A stretch of 13,208 bases of DNA from CAZBMJ01 sp964493205 (GTDB lineage Bacteria; Myxococcota; UBA727; JABDBI01): assembly GCA_964493205.1 (NCBI GenBank), contig CAZBMJ010000047.1, positions 1 through 13,208 on the forward strand, read 5' to 3'. Of the stretch, positions 8,473-13,208 are shown piece by piece; the stretch's first letter is position 1, and each line of letters opens with the position of its first letter. The notes under the pieces are model-generated. The model was not told the origin of the DNA, made no database searches, and worked only from the letters and a program-made list of their open reading frames with translations. A program made the translations under genes and the position numbers.

Positions 8473-9478
8473 GATAAAACTCCAAAATAGCATTAAACGT
8501 TGCTAAAGCTTTTTTTTCATATATGGCAGTTTGGGCCATTTCTACTCCTTCTTTTAAGGACGAAGTTTTGTTGTTTATCCATAAAAGTGCGCCAGTATTG
8601 GCTGCAATAAAATCTATATGTGCTTTAGGGGCTAAAGCTTGCATAATATTCTTTATAACTTTTTTGTTATACTCTACATCACCACCTCTTACGTCATTTA
8701 GTGAGTAAGTGGCTAGTCCTAAATCTTGTGGGTTAATAGTCAAATTAGTGCTTTGGCCATCTTCTATTAAAATAGCCTGTGTGGGGCCATGAATCGCTAT
8801 TTCATCTAGGCCTGAGCCATGAACTATTAAAGCTCTTTTTTTGCCTGTTTTTATTAACGCTTTGGCAAAAGCATTTAATAATTCTGGTTTATAAACTCCA
8901 ATCACCATATGAACAGGGTTGGCAGGGTTGATAAGTGGCCCTAAAATATTGAAAATAGTTTTAATTTTAAGCTCAGCCCTAATAGTTTTAATTTTTTGGT
9001 AATAAGGGTGATAAAGGGGAGCAAATAAAAAACACCAGTTGGTTTTTTTTAAACATTCTTGCGAGTTTTCTATGCTGCAATTAATATCAATTCCCAAATT
9101 AGTTAATAGATCAGCGGAGCCACATTTAGAGGAAACGCTAGTACTCCCATGTTTAGTTATTTTTAGCCCACAAGATGCGGCAACAATAGATGATATGGTA
9201 GAGGCGTTAATAGTATTTTGGCCATCGCCCCCAGTACCTACAATATCTGATGTTAAAAAAGGAACTTGGAATTTATTTACTAGATTAAGTAAATAAGAAG
9301 CCGCATGAGCTATTTCCTCATCAGTTTCACCCTTAGCTCTCCATAAACTTAATAAAGCTGCCTTTTGGAGCATATTACTATCTTCGTTAACCAGGCTATC
9401 AAGCAAGTTTTTTACTAAGTCATCTGAAAGCTCTTTTTTTTGCAACAAGTATTCCATAAGTTCTTGGTTATTTATCAT
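8459..9478 (-). CDS. trpD: Anthranilate phosphoribosyltransferase
   Basis: TrpD transfers phosphoribose from PRPP to anthranilate. The 339-residue length fits the stand-alone enzyme, not fused to TrpG as in enteric bacteria. The PRPP loop GTGGDG is at residues 81-86. Anthranilate and substrate-binding segments KHGSTSVSSKCGSADLL and FNILGPLINPA follow, and HGSGLDEI is present further on. Its ATG lies inside the last codons of trpG (11-bp overlap), with AAGGA eight bases upstream. Its own end contains the ribosome binding site and GTG start of trpCF. Nothing looks damaged. Confidence 0.97.
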   Translation of the reverse strand: MINNQELMEYLLQKKELSDDLVKNLLDSLVNEDSNMLQKAALLSLWRAKGETDEEIAHAASYLLNLVNKFQVPFLTSDIVGTGGDGQNTINASTISSIVAASCGLKITKHGSTSVSSKCGSADLLTNLGIDINCSIENSQECLKKTNWCFLFAPLYHPYYQKIKTIRAELKIKTIFNILGPLINPANPVHMVIGVYKPELLNAFAKALIKTGKKRALIVHGSGLDEIAIHGPTQAILIEDGQSTNLTINPQDLGLATYSLNDVRGGDVEYNKKVIKNIMQALAPKAHIDFIAANTGALLWINNKTSSLKEGVEMAQTAIYEKKALATFNAILEFYRGTR

Positions 9479-10061
9479 GACAAAAATCCTTAGAAAATTT
9501 TATGATGTTTTCAATCATGCAACTGCCATAGGTTGTTAATATTGATTCAGGATGAAACTGAATGCCAATAATAGGATATTTTTTATGTTCTATGGCCATG
9601 GGGGTATTTTCGCTGTGGCCAAATATTCTTAAATCTTCACTAATAGTATGCCCTGCTAGGCTATGATAACGAGCAATATAAATTCTATCAGGTAAGCCTT
9701 TAAAAATAGAAGTTTGATCATGTTGCAAAATTCTAGCTTTACCGTGCACAACACTAGATGCGCTTGAAACTACGCCACCAAAGGCACAAACAATGGCCTG
9801 CATACCTAGGCAAACTCCAAATATTGGTGTTGTTTCTTTTAGTCTATGTATAAGCTCATTCATTAATAAAGCTTCGTTGGGGTGACCTGGTCCTGGGCTA
9901 AAAACTACTAATTTGGGGTATGAAAGCTGATTAATTTTGTTTTCTACTTCATCAGCAGACATGGTATTGCGCCATACATGGATAGTATTTTGTGGGTGAG
10001 AAAACTCTTCAAATAAGTTAAACGTAAAAGAATCAAAGTTATCAATAATGCAAATATTCAT
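9468..10061 (-). CDS. trpG: Anthranilate synthase glutamine amidotransferase subunit
   Basis: TrpG is the class I glutaminase subunit that supplies ammonia to TrpE. The 197 residues include the oxyanion loop SPGPGHP, the nucleophile C84 in GVCLGMQ, and H170 and E172 in QFHPES, which complete the triad. It is a separate gene rather than a TrpGD fusion. The ATG overlaps the trpE stop as ATGA, with AGGGGGCC just upstream. PabA, which makes aminodeoxychorismate, is very similar and some bacteria use one protein for both. Location between trpE and trpD makes TrpG the primary role. Confidence 0.95.
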   Translation of the reverse strand: MNICIIDNFDSFTFNLFEEFSHPQNTIHVWRNTMSADEVENKINQLSYPKLVVFSPGPGHPNEALLMNELIHRLKETTPIFGVCLGMQAIVCAFGGVVSSASSVVHGKARILQHDQTSIFKGLPDRIYIARYHSLAGHTISEDLRIFGHSENTPMAIEHKKYPIIGIQFHPESILTTYGSCMIENIIKFSKDFCHDK

Positions 10062-11536
10062 AACTGGCCCCCTAATTCTATGGCTGTTAAAACCGCTTTT
10101 GCTTTATTAATAGTCTCTTGCATTTCTAGCTCAGCATCAGAATCAAAAACCACTCCGCAACCAGATCTGATATAAGCTTTATTATTTTTGACAAAAGCAG
10201 ATCTGATAATAATAGCGCTATCAAAATCTTTTGCTTTATTTAAGTAGCCAATGGCTCCGCCGTAAAATCCTCTTTTATTAATTTCAAGATTTCGCAAAAT
10301 ACTGGCAGCTTTGACTTTAGGTGCGCCCATTAACGTACCCATATTCATAGAGGCTTGATAAGCAGAAAGGGCATCAAATTCATCTCTTAAAATACCGCTT
10401 ACTTCAGAGACTAAATGCATAACATGAGAAAATTTATCTATGCCCAATAATCTATCAACTTTTCTGCTTTTAGGTTTGCATACACAAGCAATGTCGTTAC
10501 GTGCTAGATCTACCAACATCATATGTTCTGCGAGCTCTTTTTCATTTAAACATAAAGCCGCTTGTAGTCTTGAATCTAGATCAGCGTTGTCGCCTCTTAC
10601 TTGTGTGCCGGCAATTGGTCGTATGCTGACTTTGCTACCTTGCTCGCTGACTTTAATAAAAGTTTCAGGGGAGGAGCCAAATAGACTAAACTCCTTAGTT
10701 TGTACCAAAAACATATAGGGACTTGGGTTAAGTGCTCGCAAGGAATAATAAGCACTAAAAATATTTTCTATGTCACAAATAAAGTTTCTTGAGGGCACTA
10801 TTTGATAAACGTCTCCTTTGATGATGTATTTTTTGCATTGGTTAACTAAATTTATAAAATCGCTATTATTTATATCGTTAGTAATTTTAAAATTATTGTT
10901 TTTATTTTGTTTATAATTATTAATTTTATTATTTTTTAATAAATTATTATTAACGTTATTTTTAGTAAAAGAAAAATTAATCAAAGTAGTTTGTAGCTTT
11001 TTATGATCAATAGTTAAAATACTTAAGGGTAAATAAAATAAGTAATCAGGGCAATCAAGCAAATCATTTTGGTTTTTAGGCAAGTCTTCAAAGTGATCTA
11101 AAAAATCATACGCAAACATACCCGTAAGCATTAATTTATCAGCCAAATTAACATTTTCTAACTCCAAAATTTTCATAACTTCGCGAATAACATCTATGGC
11201 AGATGGCGCTTGCATTTTTTTTAGCAAGTCAAGTTCATGAAAAGTAGGTGCAAAATCTATGCTTATTATAGTTGGGCTTATAGTTTTACTTAAAAATTTA
11301 TTTTTTAAATAAGTAAGGGTAGGCAAAGCTTCTTCTTTGCAAGCCTCTATAATTACCTGATTATTTCTGCACTCTATTTTTAAGGCCATATTGAAGCATA
11401 AGTGGCTTTTTTCCCCTAATTTTGTAATCACATCTGCTGATTCTAGTAACAAAAAATTATCTAGTTTTTCATTTTGAATAAAATCTAGCGGGTCTATTAA
11501 AGCGTTAATTACTTCTTCTTGGTTATAAATTTTCAT
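10058..11536 (-). CDS. trpE: Anthranilate synthase component I
   Basis: TrpE converts chorismate to anthranilate with ammonia from TrpG. The 492-residue chain has the N-terminal regulatory half and the C-terminal chorismate-binding half. Motifs include PIAGTQVRGD (308-317), EHMMLVDLARND (337-348), HVMHLVSEVSG, MNMGTLMGAPK (398-408) and YGGAIGYL. LLES near residues 30-33 is the motif that binds tryptophan for feedback inhibition, so this enzyme is probably inhibited by product. I chose the ATG at 11536. It overlaps the aroF stop as ATGA and has GGAAGA upstream. The frame stays open for 30 more codons to 11626, but that part merely shadows aroF. Residues 192-225 are almost all Asn, Lys and Ile, replacing the usual inter-domain helix. 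Confidence 0.96.
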   Translation of the reverse strand: MKIYNQEEVINALIDPLDFIQNEKLDNFLLLESADVITKLGEKSHLCFNMALKIECRNNQVIIEACKEEALPTLTYLKNKFLSKTISPTIISIDFAPTFHELDLLKKMQAPSAIDVIREVMKILELENVNLADKLMLTGMFAYDFLDHFEDLPKNQNDLLDCPDYLFYLPLSILTIDHKKLQTTLINFSFTKNNVNNNLLKNNKINNYKQNKNNNFKITNDINNSDFINLVNQCKKYIIKGDVYQIVPSRNFICDIENIFSAYYSLRALNPSPYMFLVQTKEFSLFGSSPETFIKVSEQGSKVSIRPIAGTQVRGDNADLDSRLQAALCLNEKELAEHMMLVDLARNDIACVCKPKSRKVDRLLGIDKFSHVMHLVSEVSGILRDEFDALSAYQASMNMGTLMGAPKVKAASILRNLEINKRGFYGGAIGYLNKAKDFDSAIIIRSAFVKNNKAYIRSGCGVVFDSDAELEMQETINKAKAVLTAIELGGQL

Positions 11537-12546
11537 ATGCTTCTTCCAATAGCATGCGCAACCTTGATAAGAGTGTCCATCATGGCGACAAATTGTTCTG
11601 GGTACAAAGATTGCATACCATCGCACAAAGCTTTGGTAGGATCAGGGTGCACATCAACCATAATGCCATCTGCGCCTGCTGCTATTGCTGCATAACTCAT
11701 GTGAGGCACCAAGTCGCGTACGCCGGTAGCATGAGAAGGATCAACAATTACGGGTAGGTGGGTTCTAGCTTTTAGTAAAGCCACAGCGTTTAAATCTAGT
11801 GTATTTCTATAAGCGGTTTCAAAAGTTCTAATGCCTCGTTCACACAAAATAACATTTTCGTTGCCATGGGCTAGGATATATTCAGCGGCCAGTAATAAAT
11901 CTTCTATTTTAGCAGCAAAGCCTCGTTTTAAAATTACGGGTTTTTTGCGTTGTCCCACTTCTTTTAAAAGGCTAAAGTTTTGCATATTTCTAGCCCCAAT
12001 TTGAAAAGCATCTACACTTTCTTCAATGGCATCTAAATCGCTTATTTCCACCACTTCCGTAACAGTAGGCATCGAATATTTGCTAGATATTTGTTTAATA
12101 ATATTTAGGCCTTTTTGTTCTAAACCTTGAAAACTGTAAGGGCTTGTACGAGGTTTAAAAGCTCCACCACGCAATACTTTAGCTTTGGCTTGTTTGCATA
12201 CGCTAGCAGATTGGTCCATTTGTTCTAAGCTTTCTACTGCACAGGGCCCAGCTATGATAATTATTTCTTGGCCACCAAAAGGCACATCGCCAATTTTTAC
12301 AATGCTATTAGTTTCTTTAAATTCACGGCTAACCAGTTTGTATGGGGTTAAGATTCTCTTCACTTCTTGCACTTGAGGGAAACTGTCAAAGTTTTTGCTT
12401 TCTAATAATCGTTCATCCCCAATGGCGCCAATCACTACTTTTTCTACCCCTGGCAGAAACAAAGGCTTAAGTCCTGCATTTTCTATTTCTTGTAAAATTA
12501 CTTCAGCATCTTTTTTCGTACTATTTTTCTTTAAAATTATGATCAT
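11533..12546 (-). CDS. aroF: 3-deoxy-7-phosphoheptulonate (DAHP) synthase, class I-beta
   Basis: This enzyme condenses phosphoenolpyruvate and erythrose-4-phosphate, the first step of the shikimate pathway. The 337 residues match the Thermotoga type: an N-terminal ferredoxin-like regulatory domain (about 1-70), then the barrel. Visible motifs are IAGPCAVES with metal ligand C102, LRGGAFKPRTSPYSFQG, ILKRGF, and DPSHATG with H272. The last metal ligand, D309, is in ALCDG. The ligand that is Glu298 in the Thermotoga enzyme is Asp here (MVDVH). In Thermotoga the N-terminal domain gives feedback control by tyrosine or phenylalanine. AAGGA lies seven bases before the ATG. As first gene of the operon it raises precursor supply along with tryptophan synthesis. 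A chorismate mutase domain is absent. Confidence 0.94.
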   Translation of the reverse strand: MIIILKKNSTKKDAEVILQEIENAGLKPLFLPGVEKVVIGAIGDERLLESKNFDSFPQVQEVKRILTPYKLVSREFKETNSIVKIGDVPFGGQEIIIIAGPCAVESLEQMDQSASVCKQAKAKVLRGGAFKPRTSPYSFQGLEQKGLNIIKQISSKYSMPTVTEVVEISDLDAIEESVDAFQIGARNMQNFSLLKEVGQRKKPVILKRGFAAKIEDLLLAAEYILAHGNENVILCERGIRTFETAYRNTLDLNAVALLKARTHLPVIVDPSHATGVRDLVPHMSYAAIAAGADGIMVDVHPDPTKALCDGMQSLYPEQFVAMMDTLIKVAHAIGRSI

Positions 12547-12610
12547 AAGTTTATCCTTTAAGCTAAGTTTTAGTTAAGTATGGCCAACCTAATGCGGTTT
12601 TAGTTGCTCC

Positions 12611-12706
12611 CTACGTACCGTGACTTGTTCACGGTATCCAGAAAATTATTTTCTACCATTGTAAAGGTTAATTGCCTGGATGCCTCGCACAAGGCGAGGC
12701 ACGTAG
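12611..12706. repeat. Inverted pair of palindromic units (BIME/REP-like)
   Basis: Two 31-nt units face each other across 34 bp. The unit at 12676-12706 reads, on the + strand, CTGGAT, stem GCCTCGC, loop ACAAG, stem GCGAGGC, ACGTAG. The unit at 12611-12641 reads, on the - strand, CTGGAT, stem ACCGTGA, loop ACAAG, stem TCACGGT, ACGTAG. Head, loop and tail are identical, while the 7-bp stems differ but are each perfectly paired. Because the units are inverted, CTACGT/ACGTAG and ATCCAG/CTGGAT can also pair with each other. The stems are more GC-rich than their surroundings. The pair lies in the untranslated leader of the aroF-trp transcript. It resembles the dispersed palindromic repeats of many bacteria; the family is not identified. 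Confidence 0.85.
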
Positions 12707-12718
12707 AAATGGGCTGAA

Positions 12719-12747
12719 AACATAATTCGATCATCTTTCTTATCCAA
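12719..12747 (-). promoter_or_regulatory. Weak possible secondary promoter below the attenuator
   Basis: On the - strand TTGGAT (12742-12747) and TATGTT (12719-12724) are 17 bp apart. Both match the sigma-70 boxes only partly. If active, this promoter would give some aroF-trp transcription that bypasses the upstream terminator. Confidence 0.15.
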
Positions 12748-12778
12748 AAACTCAGGTTGTGTTAATTTAAGCACCAAT

Positions 12779-12803
12779 AAAAAAACCCATCAAACAGATG
12801 GGC
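12779..12803 (-). terminator. Intrinsic terminator (attenuator) ahead of aroF-trp
   Basis: On the - strand GCCCATC, loop TGTTT and GATGGGT are followed directly by a run of T (12785-12779). The stem has six Watson-Crick pairs (CCCATC/GATGGG) plus a possible G-U pair. It lies 29 bases after the stop codon of the leader reading frame and 232 bp before aroF. It is over 160 bp from the end of the coiled-coil remnant, too far to be that gene's natural terminator. This supports an attenuator role. Confidence 0.85.
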
Positions 12804-12869
12804 TTATTCATATTTAGAAAATTTTTTAAAAATTAAGTATAAAAGGGCCCACCTTTGTTAAAAAGGGAG
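12797..12869 (-). promoter_or_regulatory. Alternative pairing segments of a trp-type attenuator
   Basis: Segment 1, CTCCCTTT (12862-12869), can pair with segment 2, AAAGGTGGG (12848-12856), with one bulged U and one G-U pair. Segment 2, as GGTGGGC (12847-12853), can instead pair over seven positions (one G-U) with GCCCATC (12797-12803), the left arm of the terminator. The two states exclude each other. Segment 1 begins five bases after the leader Trp codon, so a ribosome stalled there would cover it. The 43-base loop between segments 2 and 3 is very AT-rich. No folding energies were computed. Confidence 0.6.
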
Positions 12870-12919
12870 CTGTACCAGCACAATGCTAAAAAATATGTTT
12901 TTTGGGTAATGTTTTTCAT
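12833..12919 (-). CDS. Candidate leader peptide of the aroF-trp operon (trpL-like)
   Basis: A 28-codon frame beginning MKNITQKTYF and ending GGPFYT, rich in aromatic residues: Tyr9, Phe10, Trp15, Tyr16, Phe20, Phe26, Tyr27. Trp15 (TGG, 12875-12877) and Tyr16 (TAC) are adjacent. They lie just ahead of the first attenuator segment, where a translating ribosome would have to pause for control. The frame stops 29 bases before the terminator stem. The peptide itself would have no function; only its translation matters. Weak points: there is a single Trp codon, and the bases before the ATG are pyrimidine-rich with no Shine-Dalgarno sequence. The mRNA may be leaderless, starting a few bases before the ATG. 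Confidence 0.5.
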   Translation of the reverse strand: MKNITQKTYFLALCWYSSLFNKGGPFYT

Positions 12920-12927
12920 ACTGGGAA

Positions 12928-12947
12928 GGGAGGATATAGGGAGGATA
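12928..12947. repeat. Tandem 9-bp repeat GGGAGGATA, period 11
   Basis: GGGAGGATA occurs at 12928-12936 and again at 12939-12947 on the + strand, 11 bp apart or about one helical turn. The copies overlap the candidate -10 box and the spacer of the operon promoter. Position and spacing would suit an operator, but the function is not known. Confidence 0.6.
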
Positions 12948-12958
12948 GGTGAAGTCAA
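12931..12958 (-). promoter_or_regulatory. Candidate promoter of the aroF-trp operon
   Basis: On the - strand TTGACT (12953-12958, five of six -35 bases) and TATCCT (12931-12936, four of six -10 bases) are 16 bp apart. Transcription would start near 12922-12925, only a few bases before the leader ATG at 12919. The promoter begins 11 bp after the stop codon of the coiled-coil remnant. No clear TrpR-type operator is seen. Confidence 0.4.
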
Positions 12959-12968
12959 GGCGGGAATC

Positions 12969-13160
12969 TTATCTTCGAGCTTGCTTTAATTCTGTTTGTA
13001 TCTTTTCTATTGATAAGTTTAAGCGTTGTATCATTTTTTCTTGTATTTCATTATGAGCTTCTAAAAGGGCCTCCATTTCTTTCATTTGAGCTTCAAAATT
13101 CTTGATTATTTTTTCTAGGTCTGCTTTAACTTCATTTACCTGCTCTTTTTGAATAAGTAT
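12969..13160 (-). pseudogene. C-terminal remnant of a coiled-coil protein gene
   Basis: On the - strand an open frame runs from near 13160 to a TAA at 12969. It encodes about 64 residues rich in Glu, Lys, Gln, Leu and Ile in heptad-like order (IQKEQVNEVKADLEKII, then QMKEMEALLEAHNEIQEK and IEKIQTELKQARR). It has no ATG, GTG or TTG start before the Met at 13085, and an in-frame TAG lies further upstream in the region that resembles an insertion-sequence end. The simplest reading is the tail of a coiled-coil protein whose 5' part was cut off by an insertion. The protein family cannot be told. A short intact gene starting at 13085 (38 codons) is less likely. Confidence 0.45.
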
Positions 13161-13208
13161 AGTGCACCCATTTGTCTAGACCACTTTTTTAAAAATCATC
13201 CGATTTTT
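13161..13208. mobile_element. Possible insertion-sequence end at the window edge
   Basis: From about 13161 the + strand reads AGTGCACCCATTTGTCTAGA and continues into T and A runs. The TGCACCCA...GTCTAGACCA pattern resembles terminal inverted repeats of IS3-like elements, with the element extending to the right. It coincides with the point where the coiled-coil frame loses its upstream part. AAAAATC (13191-13197) and GATTTTT (13202-13208) form a perfect 7-bp inverted repeat at the very edge. No transposase is inside the window, so the identification rests on resemblance and position. Confidence 0.3.

Noticed and set aside
8473..8493. ATG at 8493 as the trpCF start.
   Set aside because: The GTG at 8472 has GGAG at ideal spacing and gives a length matching the E. 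coli fusion protein.
11537..11626. A 30-residue N-terminal extension of TrpE.
   Set aside because: It only shadows the aroF end in another frame. The ATG at 11536 has a ribosome binding site and an ATGA overlap, and gives the expected N-terminus.
12558..12577. AT-rich imperfect hairpin next to the aroF ribosome binding site, with slight likeness to a TrpR operator.
   Set aside because: The match to the TrpR consensus is poor, and the stem needs a bulge and has almost only A-T pairs.
12600..12734. A 44-codon frame (- strand, ATG at 12734) running through both palindromic units.
   Set aside because: Its coding content is mostly the two repeat units, the ribosome binding site is weak and there is no family resemblance; openness over this length is likely chance.
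12950..13056. A + strand GTG frame after the GGGAGGATA repeats, which look like ribosome binding sites.
   Set aside because: It is short, has no recognisable product and runs antisense through the coiled-coil remnant, which has much better protein character.

Overview
The window comes from an AT-rich, Gram-negative bacterium. Outer-membrane and secreted proteins are encoded beside a complete tryptophan operon. TrpE, the fused TrpC-TrpF and the oligoribonuclease look like proteobacterial proteins and are close to the gammaproteobacterial forms. The DAHP synthase is instead the Thermotoga/Bacillus type (class I-beta). A calcium-repeat surface protein with a Cys/membrane/basic tail and a FadL/PorV-like barrel are features also common in deltaproteobacterial and predatory lineages. 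I cannot assign a genus from the sequence.

Layout. Positions 3-1433 (+): 3' part of a thrombospondin-type-3 repeat surface protein, open at the left edge. 1430-2254 (-): outer-membrane beta-barrel protein, convergent with a 4-bp overlap. 2354-2914 (+): oligoribonuclease orn. 2967-3347 and 3417-5111 (+): two predicted secreted proteins of unknown function; the second has its ribosome binding site inside a perfect hairpin. 5100-12546 (-): one seven-gene operon, transcribed right to left as aroF(DAHP synthase)-trpE-trpG-trpD-trpCF-trpB-trpA. It covers all steps from chorismate to tryptophan plus the first shikimate step. Every gene junction overlaps by 4 to 14 bases.

12547-13208 is the regulatory and accessory region. 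Reading in the operon direction it holds: a possible insertion-sequence end at the right edge; the C-terminal remnant of a coiled-coil gene; a candidate promoter on a tandem GGGAGGATA repeat; a 28-codon leader reading frame with adjacent Trp and Tyr codons; and a strong intrinsic terminator. Three segments between the Trp codon and the terminator can pair in the mutually exclusive way of a classical trp attenuator. Between the terminator and aroF lies a 96-bp element of two inverted 31-nt hairpin units. They share head, loop and tail exactly but have unrelated, fully complementary stems.

How it works together (inference): when charged tRNA-Trp is plentiful, the leader is read through and the terminator stops transcription. 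When it is scarce, a ribosome stalled at the Trp/Tyr codons would free the antiterminator, and the coupled aroF-trp genes would be expressed together. TrpE keeps the LLES feedback motif, so enzyme-level inhibition by tryptophan probably remains too.
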